This document shows, piece by piece, positions 24,154 to 32,957 of a stretch of 56,942 nt of DNA (its first letter is position 1; every line of letters starts with the position of its first letter). The notes beneath the pieces were generated by a model. The model made no database searches. It worked only from the letters and a program-made list of their open reading frames with translations, and was not told the DNA's origin. The DNA lies in contig NZ_PPXC01000022.1 in NCBI RefSeq assembly GCF_002909445.1, forward strand, positions 1 to 56,942. The letters run 5' to 3'. The position numbers were made by a program, and so were the translations under genes. Source of the DNA: Arthrobacter glacialis (GTDB taxonomy: Bacteria > Actinomycetota > Actinomycetes > Actinomycetales > Micrococcaceae).

Positions 24154-25464
24154 CATGTCCACAGGCTCAGACGTTGTCGCGGCCTTGTCCACAGCGGTTT
24201 CGTCCCCCGCGGACTTGTCCATCGCGGCCTTCCGCCCCGTTGATTTCACCACGGCAACCGCCACAGCCGTCGTCACGGGCACTGCCAGCACCAAGCCAAT
24301 GGAGCCCACCAGAATGCGCACCACTTCCTCGGCAAGTTCGGCACTGGTCAATGCGTTCATCAGGGGCTGATCATAGAGGGAAACCATCAGCAGCACCGGC
24401 AGGGCGCTTCCTGCGTAGGCGAAGGCGATGGTGTAAACGGTGGAGGCGATATGGTCGCGCCCAATGCGCATGGCGGAGGTGAACAGCTCGCGGGTGCTGG
24501 TGTGCGGGGCAAGTTCGTACAGTTCCCAGACGGCCGAGGACTGGGTGATGGTGACGTCGTTCAGCACGCCCAAGCCGGAAATGACCAGCCCGCACAGGAT
24601 CATCCCGGACAGTGACATTCCCTGGGTGAGGCTCAACAACTGATACGAGTTGTGATCTGAGGTGCCGGTCAGTGCCGCCGCGTCCACCGCCCAGTAGGCC
24701 ATTCCCGCGGTGACGGCCAGCCCAAACAATGTTCCCAACAATGCCGTGGATGTGCGGGCGGAGAAACCATGGGCAAAGTAGAGCACGCCAAACATAATGG
24801 CCGAGGATCCCACCAAAGCCACCAGCAGCGGCGGCTGTCCCTGGGCCAGGGCGGGCAGAATGAACCAGGCCAGCACGGCAAAGGCCCCGCCCAGTCCTAC
24901 GATGGCCCGCAGCCCGCGCCACCTGGCCACGGCTATGACCACCACCGCGTACAGTGCAGCAAGCAGTCCCATGGGCATGGTGCGGACAAAATCCATGAAC
25001 ACGTACTGGGTGCCGGGATTCTGGTTCCCGGTCATGCCCGGCAGTTCGGAAAGGTTCAGGAAGGTGATCTTGTCACCGGCGTTCACGCCGCGGGCCTGGA
25101 TAATGTCGGGGCTGACCACAACTGGCACCTCGGCGCCTCCGTCCACCGACGTGTAGGCGATGAAGCAGCTACTCGCCGGCATGCCTGCGGCGCTGCCGGG
25201 ACAGTCCTGGGTGGCTGTGCGCTGCACAACCCCGGTCTCGATGCTCGCCCCCGGCGCGGCGGCATACGGGTTCCCGGCAGCCGGCGTCTCGTTGCCACCT
25301 CCGGGCCACATGAACGCCATGGCCACCAGTGTCAGCACCGCCAGTGGCGCCAGTATCCAGCTCAGCAGAACCACAGCCCGGCGCCGCACAGCATTGCGGC
25401 TGCGCAGCTCGGCCCGGCTCAGCAATGAATCGTCAGTGTCACCGTGCGAATGCGAGTGTCCCAT
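24142..25464 (-). CDS. YibE/F-family membrane protein
   Basis: A 440-residue protein with an N-terminal helix (about residues 25-50), an extracytoplasmic segment of about 130 residues, and seven or so C-terminal helices, as in YibE/YibF family proteins. Typical stretches include GLLAALYAVVVIAVARWRGLRAIVGL and GMILCGLVISGLGVLNDVTI (as separate segments). ATG 25464 opens a His-rich leader (MGHSHSHGD). The frame stays open upstream to 25647, but that part is the 36-bp tandem repeat and gives a Pro/Arg-rich non-protein sequence. The function is unknown. Confidence 0.85.
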   Translation of the reverse strand: MGHSHSHGDTDDSLLSRAELRSRNAVRRRAVVLLSWILAPLAVLTLVAMAFMWPGGGNETPAAGNPYAAAPGASIETGVVQRTATQDCPGSAAGMPASSCFIAYTSVDGGAEVPVVVSPDIIQARGVNAGDKITFLNLSELPGMTGNQNPGTQYVFMDFVRTMPMGLLAALYAVVVIAVARWRGLRAIVGLGGAFAVLAWFILPALAQGQPPLLVALVGSSAIMFGVLYFAHGFSARTSTALLGTLFGLAVTAGMAYWAVDAAALTGTSDHNSYQLLSLTQGMSLSGMILCGLVISGLGVLNDVTITQSSAVWELYELAPHTSTRELFTSAMRIGRDHIASTVYTIAFAYAGSALPVLLMVSLYDQPLMNALTSAELAEEVVRILVGSIGLVLAVPVTTAVAVAVVKSTGRKAAMDKSAGDETAVDKAATTSEPVDMPVG

Positions 25465-25531
25465 AGGCGGCGTGCGCCCCTTCTGTGGTTGCGTGCGTCT
25501 GGAGGTGTTTATCGAGTATCTCAACAATCCG

Positions 25532-25640
25532 CGACGGTGGGGGGCCCACTGAGGCGGCGGAGCGCAGCGACGGTGGGGGGCCCACTGAGGCGGCGGAGCG
25601 CAGCGACGGTGGGGGCTGGCGCCCCGCTGAGGCGGCGGAG
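25532..25640. repeat. 36-bp tandem direct repeat, three units
   Basis: Units start at 25532, 25568 and 25604, each beginning CGACGGTGGGGG. The first two are identical over 36 bases and the third is diverged in the middle. The array lies just upstream of the YibE/F gene and runs into palindromic element copy 2. It has no unique spacers, so it is not CRISPR. Confidence 0.8.
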
Positions 25641-25789
25641 CCGGCATTTTTGTAGGCGACGTAAAGGAGACGCCAAAGGCCGCCCGCGGCCGACGCGTCG
25701 GGGCCCCGAGCGCGAGGGGCCCGCTGCGAGCTTGCGAGCAGTGGGAGCGCTTGGGGAATAGTCGCCGGAAAATGCCGGTCCGCCGCCGG
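25632..25789. repeat. Palindromic intergenic element, copy 2
   Basis: About 158 bases with imperfect inverted ends (left: CGGCGGAGCCGGCATTTTT from 25633; right: its complement, ending 25789). The conserved core at 25654-25701 matches copy 1 (11087-11134) and has the inner palindrome GGCCGCCCGCGGCC at 25678-25691. Compared with copy 1 it has about 55 extra bases between core and right end, themselves holding a small hairpin. It lies 30 bases past the stop of the GNAT gene, as copy 1 lies 26 bases past the dusB stop, in the same orientation. Confidence 0.75.
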
Positions 25790-25818
25790 AGGTGAGCCCG
25801 GCGGCGGACCGATTGGTG

Positions 25819-26808
25819 CTACTCCCCGACGACGAGTGTTTCGTTGCCGCGAACCTTGGCAGCGCCCACGGCAATCATCGGATTGACCACGGCAGCAAGG
25901 GCTTCCATGGAGTCATCCAATTCAAGCAGCACGGGGTACTGGTGCGTGATGAGTGCCAGGAGGTCGTAGACCGCCTGCACGGCTTCATCATGGCCCAACG
26001 TTGGCTCCACACCCACGAACACCTCGGAGGCGCTGGCGGGAATGTCCTCGTTCGTCTCGATGCTGCCTTGCGAGTAGCTCAAGGCGAAGGCCTGGATCTT
26101 GCCCTTCTTGCTGGGGGCAACATCGGCACCAAAGGCGCTGGCCGGCTCGGCCCGCAGCACCAGGGCACCGTGGGCACCCGTGAGGTCATCCAGGAACATC
26201 CGCTGTACAACACCGGGGCTCAGGGGTCCGGTTGGATCCCACTGGTTCACGGACTCGTAGTAGCGGCCCACAACATCCGTCAGCTCAACGGAACCCGTGG
26301 CCAGGTCCTGAAGACGGGCAGTGGCCTCCTCCTCGGTGCCTTCACCAAAGCTGGGGAGCTTCAGTGCACCGGGGCCCACCTCAATGACCCTGTTGCGCTG
26401 CAGCACGCCCAAGCCCATGGCCTGCGCAAACGCAGCCCCGGAAGTCTCCGGGGCAACCTTGGTGCGCAACGCCGTCGTACTGACCAAGCCAGCCTCAAGC
26501 GCGCCTTGGGCTTCACGGCGCAACATGGTCAGCAAGGTGGCAGCAACGCCGGCACGGCGGTGGTCCTTGGCAACCTCCACGTAGGCCCACAATCGGGCCG
26601 GGTGAAGTTTGGTGGAGTACACGACGCCGGCAGCGACCGGGATGCCCTGGTCTTCGGCCACGATGGTGCGCCGCCACGGATTGGCGTCCTGCTCCGGCGC
26701 CAGCGCGGCACGGAACTGCCCGGCCGGGGCGGAGTCAGCGTCTCCCCAAATCTCCAAAAGAGTCAGGTCGTCGCCGTCGCGCCAGGGCCGGTATGTCAGC
26801 TCAGCCAT
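25819..26808 (-). CDS. GNAT-family N-acetyltransferase
   Basis: A 329-residue acetyltransferase-fold protein. The N-terminal GNAT domain starts LTYRPWRDGDDLTLLEIWGD and has the acetyl-CoA loop KDHRRAGVAATLLTMLRREA near residue 80. The length and a second alpha/beta region (about 190-320) suggest a two-domain GNAT. Its ATG lies two bases after the glyS stop codon, so the two genes are probably co-transcribed. The substrate cannot be inferred. Confidence 0.83.
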   Translation of the reverse strand: MAELTYRPWRDGDDLTLLEIWGDADSAPAGQFRAALAPEQDANPWRRTIVAEDQGIPVAAGVVYSTKLHPARLWAYVEVAKDHRRAGVAATLLTMLRREAQGALEAGLVSTTALRTKVAPETSGAAFAQAMGLGVLQRNRVIEVGPGALKLPSFGEGTEEEATARLQDLATGSVELTDVVGRYYESVNQWDPTGPLSPGVVQRMFLDDLTGAHGALVLRAEPASAFGADVAPSKKGKIQAFALSYSQGSIETNEDIPASASEVFVGVEPTLGHDEAVQAVYDLLALITHQYPVLLELDDSMEALAAVVNPMIAVGAAKVRGNETLVVGE

Positions 26809-26810
26809 GC

Positions 26811-28196
26811 TTAGGCACCCAGGAGGCGGGTGGCCAGGTACGCCTGCACCTGATCCAGGGGCACGCGCTCCTGGCTCATGGTGTCGCGCTCACGGATGGT
26901 CACGGCGTTGTCCTCGAGGGTTTCAAAGTCAACGGTGATGCAGAACGGGGTGCCGATCTCGTCCTGGCGGCGGTAGCGGCGGCCAATGGCGCCGGCGTCG
27001 TCGAACTCGATGTTCCAGTGCTTGCGCAGGGTGTTGGCAAGCTCCTTGGCCTTCGGGGACAGGTCCTCGTTGCGGCTCAGCGGCAGGACCGCAGCCTTGA
27101 CGGGGGCCAGTCGCGGATCCAGCTTCAGGACAGTGCGCTTGTCCACGCCGCCCTTGGCGTTGGGTGCCTCGTCCTCAACGAATGCGTCCACCAGGAACGC
27201 CATCATGGAACGGGTCAGGCCGAAGGAAGGCTCAATGACGTAGGGGGTGAACCGCTCGCCCGTGGCCTGGTTGAAGTAGCTCAGGTCCGTGCCGGAGCCC
27301 TTGGTGTGCGAGCCCAGGTCGTAGTCGGTGCGGTTGGCGACGCCCATGAGCTCGCCCCACTTGGAGCCCTGGAAACCGAAGTTGTACTCAAAGTCGATGG
27401 TGCCGGCGGAGTAGTGGGCGCGCTCGTCCTCGGGGACGTCAAAGCGGCGCATGTTCTCCGGGTTGATGCCCAAATCGATGAACCAGTCCCAGCACAGTTC
27501 AACCCATTCCTTGAACCACTTCTCGGCGTCTTCGCCGGGCACAAAGAACTCGATTTCCATCTGCTCGAATTCACGGGTGCGGAAGATGAAGTTTCCGGGT
27601 GTGATCTCGTTCCGGAAGGCCTTGCCGATCTGGCCAATGCCGAACGGGGGCTTCTTGCGGGACGTGGTGAGCACGTTGTTGAAGTTCACAAAGATGCCCT
27701 GCGCGGTTTCCGGGCGCATGTAGGCCATGCCGGCCTCACTGTCGACCGGGCCCAGGAACGTCTTCATCAGGCCGGAGAAGAGCTGCGGCTCGGTCCACTG
27801 GCCCTTGGTGCCACAGTCGGGGCACACGATGTCATCCATGCCGTTTTCCGGCTGGCGGCCCTTCTTGGCCTCAAAGGCTTCGGTGAGGTGGTCCTGGCGG
27901 TGGCGCTTGTGGCACTGGGTGCACTCGACCAGCGGGTCGGTGAATGTTGCCACGTGGCCTGAGGCTTCCCAGACGGCCTTGGGCAAGATGATGGAGGAAT
28001 CCAGTCCCACCATGTCCTCGCGCCCGCGCACAAACGACTGCCACCATTCGCGCTTGATGTTTTCCTTCAGCTCAACGCCGAGGGGGCCGTAATCCCAGGC
28101 CGACCGTGAACCGCCGTAAATCTCACCGGCCTGAAAAACAAAGCCGCGACGTTTCGCGAGTGAAATGACCTGGTCAAGCTTGGACTGAGGCGCCAC
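26811..28196 (-). CDS. glyS: Glycyl-tRNA synthetase (alpha2 type)
   Basis: A 461-residue class II aminoacyl-tRNA synthetase charging tRNA-Gly. Seen are the N-terminal [23 protein letters not shown], split here as [17 protein letters not shown], zinc-like Cys pairs (ECTQCHKRH and VCPDCGTKG), motif 2 around [19 protein letters not shown], motif 3 near [15 protein letters not shown], and a C-terminal anticodon-binding domain (about 350-455). The length matches the single-chain bacterial enzyme of actinobacteria. A GNAT gene follows directly. Confidence 0.96.
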   Translation of the reverse strand: MAPQSKLDQVISLAKRRGFVFQAGEIYGGSRSAWDYGPLGVELKENIKREWWQSFVRGREDMVGLDSSIILPKAVWEASGHVATFTDPLVECTQCHKRHRQDHLTEAFEAKKGRQPENGMDDIVCPDCGTKGQWTEPQLFSGLMKTFLGPVDSEAGMAYMRPETAQGIFVNFNNVLTTSRKKPPFGIGQIGKAFRNEITPGNFIFRTREFEQMEIEFFVPGEDAEKWFKEWVELCWDWFIDLGINPENMRRFDVPEDERAHYSAGTIDFEYNFGFQGSKWGELMGVANRTDYDLGSHTKGSGTDLSYFNQATGERFTPYVIEPSFGLTRSMMAFLVDAFVEDEAPNAKGGVDKRTVLKLDPRLAPVKAAVLPLSRNEDLSPKAKELANTLRKHWNIEFDDAGAIGRRYRRQDEIGTPFCITVDFETLEDNAVTIRERDTMSQERVPLDQVQAYLATRLLGA

Positions 28197-28511
28197 TGTT
28201 TACTCCTATTAATTACGAGGCCGCTGGGTGCGGTCCGTCCGTGGACAATGCTACCGGTGGGTTAGTGTTTGGGTGAATTATTCCGGGCTGCATGTTCTGA
28301 TTGACACATCTGCGCGCCATTAACGGTCAGGCAACGACACCGTTGCCATAAACTGTAGGAAAGGGACTCCGCGCCCGGCGAGCACAAGGCCCTCCGGGCG
28401 AGGGGGTCCTCTTCGGTCGGTCCAGGGTTTCGCCGGACCTTCGGCTTCCAACAGCTGATGAGCTACCCGTCGACGAAGACCCAAACCGAGGCAGTATCAG
28501 GAGACTCTTGA
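28197..28511. other. Divergent intergenic region with structured leader
   Basis: 315 bases between glyS and the alarmone synthetase gene. It carries two hairpins on the plus strand: CGCCCGG (28372-28378) with CCGGGCG (28394-28400), and GGTCC (28419-28423) with GGACC (28435-28439). These may be part of a 5' leader of the alarmone synthetase mRNA. A TTGACA at 28301-28306 has no clear -10 partner at the right spacing. I see no known riboswitch. Confidence 0.45.
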
Positions 28512-29204
28512 ATGATCGAACTTAACGAATGGTTCGACAGCGATGATCCAGAGGTCATTCACCGAATGGCTGAAGGGAAAGCGCTGCGTGATGGGTTGGC
28601 ACGCTTCCTGCTCAACTATCAGTTCGCGATAGAGGAGATCATGACAAAGATCAACATCCTCAAAACTGAGTTCGAGCATCTGCACGACTACAGTCCAATA
28701 GAACACGTCAGTTCTCGTCTCAAGTCTCCCGAAAGCCTTTTGGACAAGGCGCGGCGCCGAGAAATACCCCTAAGCTTTGAGTCGCTGAGCAAGAACGTGC
28801 TCGATGTGGCTGGTGTTCGGATTGTGTGCAGTTTCCAGTCGGACGCCTACTGGCTTGCCAAGATGATCAGCTCGCAGCAAGACATCACTGTAGTGGCGAC
28901 TAAGGATTACATCGCCAACCCCAAACCCAACGGATATAAGAGCCTTCACCTCATCGTCCGGGTGCCGATCTTCCTGTCGGAATCCATTCAGAACATGCAT
29001 GTTGAATTACAGATCCGCACCGTGGCCATGGACTTCTGGGCAAGTCTCGAACACAAGATCTACTACAAATACGATCACGCCATACCGGCATCCATACTCG
29101 CGGAACTCCAGGAAGCAGCTGTCGTGGCCAGCCGGCTCGACACAAAGATGGAACGCATTCACGATGATGTCCAAGGCAAGATTCCTCGGAGCACATCAGA
29201 CTAG
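28512..29204 (+). CDS. Small alarmone synthetase (RelA/SpoT synthetase domain only)
   Basis: A 230-residue stand-alone (p)ppGpp synthetase. Core motifs: NVLDVAGVRIVCSF (Mg-binding Asp), NPKPNGYKSLHLIV (G-loop with stacking Tyr), and VELQIRTVAMDFWASLEHKI. No HD hydrolase, TGS or ACT domain is present, so it makes but cannot degrade alarmone. AGGAGA stands ahead of ATG 28512. By eye the gene has clearly lower GC than its neighbours and lies alone, which suggests acquisition by transfer. No small antitoxin-like gene is adjacent, so a ToxSAS role is not supported. Confidence 0.9.
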   Translation: MIELNEWFDSDDPEVIHRMAEGKALRDGLARFLLNYQFAIEEIMTKINILKTEFEHLHDYSPIEHVSSRLKSPESLLDKARRREIPLSFESLSKNVLDVAGVRIVCSFQSDAYWLAKMISSQQDITVVATKDYIANPKPNGYKSLHLIVRVPIFLSESIQNMHVELQIRTVAMDFWASLEHKIYYKYDHAIPASILAELQEAAVVASRLDTKMERIHDDVQGKIPRSTSD

Positions 29205-29258
29205 CCGGGGAACTTCCGCAAGGCTGCCCCGGACGTTGTGGCGCATGAAGGTCTGGCT

Positions 29259-30356
29259 CTAGGCGAGCAAAATGCAGGTGGGGCTGCCGTAATCCAGGGA
29301 TTGCACAGCACCGGCAACCGGTACGCCGTCGGGCCCCAGCTCAAAGACGGCCACATTGTTGGAGAGCTGATTGGCCACATAGATCTTGTTGTGGCCCACG
29401 GCAAAGTGCCGCGGCCAGGTGCCGGCAGATGAAATCTCGGCCAGGAAACGTGGCGGCGTGGGTGCTGCCTCGTTGTCGGCGTCCTCATCCGTGCCAGAGC
29501 CAGCCAGGCCCGTCACATCCAGCGTCACCAGTGTGTCAGGGCCGCGGACAGCCGCATACAACTTATTGCCATCCTCGGAGAGCTGGATGTGTGAGGGATA
29601 AAACTGCTCCGCGGCCTGGACTTCCGCAACTGTTGGTGCCAACGGGGTTTTGAAGAGCCAGTGCCAAAAGTAGTCATCCCGGGCGGTTGGGCTTGTTGCG
29701 CGGCTCGGGGTCCTTTGCAACACGTGCACGCAGCCATCGAGTTCACCGGCCACCAGCAGAAAATCGCCTTTGAGGGCCACATGGCGCGGACCCGTTCCCG
29801 GCGGCAGTTGCGCCGATCGCAGCAAGGTGCGCGTATCGCCGGCCTGGGCGTATTCATCCACCCGGTCAGCCCCAAGGTCTGCCACCAACACGCTGCCCCA
29901 CGGCGTGGGAGTGACCTGATGGGCGTGGGATTCGCCTTGGCGCTCCACCACGGGGCCACTGCCTGAATGTGACAAAAGTTGCGGGGCGGAGGCATCATTT
30001 CCGAGCAAGCCATCCAGTGCCAGCACGGTCGCTGTGCCCGAGGAGTAGTTGGCCACCCAGACCTGACCATCGACAAGGGCAACGTGGCAGGGATCGGCCC
30101 CCAGGGTTGGCGCGCGGCCCAGCACGTCCAGGGTTAGCGGATCAACGGCAATGACGTTGCCCTCCGGCAGTTCTTCAACAGCCAGCAGAAGCCAGCCGCC
30201 GGCACTGAGAAAGGAGGGATTTAGCACAGCAGAGCTTTTTCGGAGCATCTCCCCCACGGTGCCGTCGGCCAGCACCTCAAACAAGGACAGCCCCGGTCCG
30301 GCACCATAGCCTTCTTCGGTGTAGCCGCTGAGCAGAATGGCAGGTGTGGATGGCAT
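29259..30356 (-). CDS. Lactonase-family beta-propeller protein (YbhE/Pgl-like)
   Basis: A 365-residue protein of the 6-phosphogluconolactonase-type seven-bladed propeller family. Typical stretches are GADPCHVALVDGQVWVANYSSGTATV, seen as ADPCHVALVDGQVWVANYSS, GPRHVALKGDFLLVAGEL, and WPRHFAVGHNKIYVANQLS. ATG 30356 follows AAGGAGA; the longer frame from 30452 is not protein-like. It may hydrolyse 6-phosphogluconolactone or another sugar lactone, but the family is functionally mixed. It is convergent with the alarmone synthetase gene, 54 bases apart. Confidence 0.85.
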   Translation of the reverse strand: MPSTPAILLSGYTEEGYGAGPGLSLFEVLADGTVGEMLRKSSAVLNPSFLSAGGWLLLAVEELPEGNVIAVDPLTLDVLGRAPTLGADPCHVALVDGQVWVANYSSGTATVLALDGLLGNDASAPQLLSHSGSGPVVERQGESHAHQVTPTPWGSVLVADLGADRVDEYAQAGDTRTLLRSAQLPPGTGPRHVALKGDFLLVAGELDGCVHVLQRTPSRATSPTARDDYFWHWLFKTPLAPTVAEVQAAEQFYPSHIQLSEDGNKLYAAVRGPDTLVTLDVTGLAGSGTDEDADNEAAPTPPRFLAEISSAGTWPRHFAVGHNKIYVANQLSNNVAVFELGPDGVPVAGAVQSLDYGSPTCILLA

Positions 30357-30442
30357 GGCTGATTCTCCTTGTGATGAAAGACCCTGGCTCCAAGCTACCC
30401 GCCTGCGCAGCGGCATTGCCATCCATGCGGCACAATTAAGCC

Positions 30443-30673
30443 ATGAGTTCACACGAGATCATTGACATCCCCATCCGCGACGACATGATCCGACTGGGAC
30501 AACTGCTCAAACTGGCCAGCCTGGTGGAGGACGGCGTGGAAGCCGCCGACCTCATCAAGGCCGGCTTGGTGAAGGTCAACGGCGAGATCGACGAGCGCCG
30601 CGGCCGCCAATTGCACCACGGCGACACCGTGACCGTTAACGGAGAAACTGTTCGCATCACCACGGGCGGATAG
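30443..30673 (+). CDS. S4-domain RNA-binding protein (YaaA/RlbA-like)
   Basis: A 76-residue protein that is essentially one S4 domain: MIRLGQLLKLASLVEDGVEA, then AADLIKAGLVKVNGEIDERR and DTVTVNGETVRI. Such small proteins bind structured RNA, often the ribosome. It is divergent from the lactonase gene (87-base gap). Despite its size, the domain match is clear. Confidence 0.85.
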   Translation: MSSHEIIDIPIRDDMIRLGQLLKLASLVEDGVEAADLIKAGLVKVNGEIDERRGRQLHHGDTVTVNGETVRITTGG

Positions 30674-30741
30674 TCCAGCACCCAAGCACGACGGCGGGCA
30701 CCCAGGCTTAGGTGCCCGCCGTCGTACTTTAAGTGGTGCGC

Positions 30742-31383
30742 CTACTTGGCGGCCAAAACCTTGTACTGCAGGAACTCGCCCACATGGGAGATCTCCTGGG
30801 CGTTGATGCCGTGCCAGATCCCCGTGTAGAGAACCTTCGTCAGCTGAACGTTGGCCCGCATCCACACATTGGTGGACTCAATGGCCGTCTCCGGAATGAC
30901 CGGGTCAGCCTGGTCGCGGCCCCAGAAAACCTCCGGCTTGAGGGCAGCCACGGCGGAATCGTCAAAGAACGCATCGCCTTCGGCATCAACCACAAAACCC
31001 GAAAGCCCCACCACTGCCGCATAATCGGCAGGCCTGTGCCGCAACAGGGTTGTGGCCATGCACATGCCCTGGGAGAAGCCCAACAAGCTCACGGAGCTGT
31101 GGTTGGCGCGCACCGAGTCAATCCACTCCTCAAGAGCCGTCGCAGCAGTTCTCACAGAAGCCACCGAGTAGCTCAAGTCGTTGCGCAGCGGGAACCAGGA
31201 GTAGCCCGGACCTGCCTGCAGGGGGCCACGCACCGAGGCCACGGTGAACTCGGCCGGCAGCTGGCCGGCGAGTGAAAAGAGGTCGGCCTCATCGGCACCG
31301 TAGCCGTGAAGGATGACCAGCAGGGGTGTGCCGCTGCGCTCGGATTCGGGACGTGACCATAGGACTGTGGGGGATTCGCTCAT
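30742..31383 (-). CDS. Phospholipase/carboxylesterase-family alpha/beta hydrolase
   Basis: A 213-residue serine hydrolase. It has the oxyanion segment LVILHGYGADEADLFSLA, the nucleophile elbow GFSQGM (Ser near residue 108), the acid-residue segment WGRDQADPVIP and a C-terminal His in GIWHGI. This is the acyl-protein thioesterase/carboxylesterase (YpfH-like) family. ATG 31383 is preferred over the 20-codon longer start, which is not family-like. It is divergent from the SGNH hydrolase gene, 77 bases away. Confidence 0.88.
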   Translation of the reverse strand: MSESPTVLWSRPESERSGTPLLVILHGYGADEADLFSLAGQLPAEFTVASVRGPLQAGPGYSWFPLRNDLSYSVASVRTAATALEEWIDSVRANHSSVSLLGFSQGMCMATTLLRHRPADYAAVVGLSGFVVDAEGDAFFDDSAVAALKPEVFWGRDQADPVIPETAIESTNVWMRANVQLTKVLYTGIWHGINAQEISHVGEFLQYKVLAAK

Positions 31384-31460
31384 TGGTTCATCTTTCCATG
31401 AGGCGCACCGGGTCCAAAAAACATGGGTGGCGGAACTGGCCACCCACGGGGCAGGATGGG

Positions 31461-32339
31461 ATGGTGAAAGAATCTACGGCACAGAATCTCCAGTCAACGG
31501 CCAACACCGTACAGTCCACTCCTCGCCACCCGTGGAACCGCTATGTGGCCATGGGCGACTCCTTTACCGAGGGCATTGGGGATCCCGACCCGAGCAGCCC
31601 CGGCGGCTCCCGCGGCTGGGCCGACAGGCTGGCCGAGGAGCTGAGCCGCGATCACGAAGATTTCCGCTACGCCAACCTGGCCGTCCGCGGCAGGCTGCTG
31701 GGGCAGATCCTGGGCCAACAACTGGAGCCGGCGCTGGAACTCAAACCGGATCTCATCAGCATTTCAGCTGGCGGCAACGACCTGATCCGGCCGGGCTCTG
31801 ATCCCGATGCCCTGGCCGAATCGCTGGATGTGGCGGTGGGAAAGATGACGGCCGCCGGAGCAACCGTGCTGCTCTTCAACGGCCCGGATATTAGGGAAAC
31901 CCCCGTGCTCGGCATGGTGCGTGGACGGGTGGCCATTTACAACGAGAATCTGCGCACCATCGCCTCCCGGCATGACGCCGTGGTGGCCGACATGTGGTCC
32001 CTGCGCCAACTGTCGGACCCTCAAATGTGGGCCGGGGACCGGCTGCACTTTGCCCCGCTGGGCCACCACACCATCGCGATCATGGCCTTGAACGCCCTCA
32101 ACGTCCCCCACTCGCTGGTTCCGCAACGGCCCAAGCCGCTGCCGGCCCAGAAGTGGCAGACGGCGCGCGTTGAAGACTTCGTGTGGGCTAGGGAGTTCTT
32201 GTTCCCTTGGGTGTTGCGCAGGCTGCGCCATCAGTCCTCCGGCGACGGCATATCCCCCAAGCGCCCCACCCCGGGGCCAGTTTTTGGTCCTGATGTTGGC
32301 ACTATTCCTGGCGCCGGGCTTCCCGAGACCACCAAGTAG
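31461..32339 (+). CDS. SGNH/GDSL hydrolase
   Basis: A 292-residue lipase/esterase-type hydrolase. Block I is VAMGDSFTEGIGDPDP (catalytic Ser), block III is SISAGGNDLIRPG (Gly/Asn), and block V is WAGDRLHFAPLGH (DxxH with catalytic His). There is no signal peptide, so it acts in the cytoplasm. ATG 31461 follows a GGCAGGATGGG stretch; the longer frame from 31326 overlaps the divergent esterase and is not family-like. The substrate may be an acylated sugar or lipid. Confidence 0.88.
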   Translation: MVKESTAQNLQSTANTVQSTPRHPWNRYVAMGDSFTEGIGDPDPSSPGGSRGWADRLAEELSRDHEDFRYANLAVRGRLLGQILGQQLEPALELKPDLISISAGGNDLIRPGSDPDALAESLDVAVGKMTAAGATVLLFNGPDIRETPVLGMVRGRVAIYNENLRTIASRHDAVVADMWSLRQLSDPQMWAGDRLHFAPLGHHTIAIMALNALNVPHSLVPQRPKPLPAQKWQTARVEDFVWAREFLFPWVLRRLRHQSSGDGISPKRPTPGPVFGPDVGTIPGAGLPETTK

Positions 32340-32435
32340 CTCAACAGCAGTGGCTAAGCGGGCAGCCCGGCAGCAAGCGGACTAGGATGAGAAGAGGCGT
32401 TGGATTCAGCGGCCTAATCGTAGAAGAGGTGCGTT

Positions 32436-32867
32436 GTGCCCATCATGCTCGAACCATTGGCGACGAGTATTGTTGCTGCCTCGTCCAGCAGCTCCTCCGG
32501 CTTTTCACCGCTGTTCATGCTGGCAGTTGTGGGTGTGATCCTGCTCAGCATTTTCACCAGGTCAGCCAACCGCAAACGTCGCGCCTCCCGGGATAACATC
32601 TACAACCCGGCAAATCCAACGGGCAGGGCTGGCGTTGCCCACCAGCCGGGCGGTGCCCCCTATGTGGGGACCCTGCTCAATGGTGTCCCACTGCGCAACT
32701 ACGACACATCCCATGGCCACCAAACAACAGGTTTCGCCAATGAACGCATGAAGGCGGAGGCTGAGTTGAAGCGTCAACTGGACGCCTTGGACACGGCGCG
32801 CCGCAATGGCCAGGTCACGGCAGAACAGTACGCCGTCCACCGCGAGGCCATTTTCAAGAATTTCTAA
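32436..32867 (+). CDS. Single-pass membrane protein with SHOCT-like C-terminus
   Basis: A 143-residue protein with a Ser-rich N-terminus, one membrane helix (about residues 24-42), a basic stop (ANRKRRAS), a disordered middle and a C-terminal helical hairpin (KRQLDALDTARRNGQVTAEQY) resembling the SHOCT oligomerisation motif. It starts at GTG 32436; ATG 32445 is also possible. No function is known. A strong terminator follows 11 bases downstream. Confidence 0.7.
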   Translation: MPIMLEPLATSIVAASSSSSSGFSPLFMLAVVGVILLSIFTRSANRKRRASRDNIYNPANPTGRAGVAHQPGGAPYVGTLLNGVPLRNYDTSHGHQTTGFANERMKAEAELKRQLDALDTARRNGQVTAEQYAVHREAIFKNF

Positions 32868-32876
32868 GCAGCAGAA

Positions 32877-32944
32877 AACTGGCCCGCAGAAAACGCCGAA
32901 AATCGCGCTAAAAGCGCGAATTTTCGGCGTTTTCTGCGGGCCAG
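32877..32944. terminator. Long bidirectional terminator hairpin
   Basis: A near-perfect inverted repeat of about 32 bases per arm (left arm from AACTGGCCCGCAG, right arm ending CTGCGGGCCAGTT), with one extra A in the right arm and a TAAAA loop. It lies between convergent genes (stop at 32867 and stop at 32958), so it can serve both. Each arm holds short A or T runs within the stem. Confidence 0.8.
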
Positions 32945-32957
32945 TTCCTCTTCGGAG

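Noticed and set aside
25532-25640. Possible CRISPR array
   Set aside because: Repeats are directly adjacent with no unique spacers, and no cas genes are near.
25465-25647. N-terminal extension of the YibE/F gene
   Set aside because: The added 61 residues are translation of the 36-bp tandem repeat (Pro/Arg/His-rich); ATG 25464 is a better start.
26793-27962. 389-residue plus-strand frame across glyS
   Set aside because: It lies antisense to a clear glycyl-tRNA synthetase and has no family character.
28512-29204. Alarmone synthetase as a ToxSAS toxin with antitoxin
   Set aside because: No small gene lies next to it in either direction that could be an antitoxin; the adjacent intergenic sequence has only hairpins.
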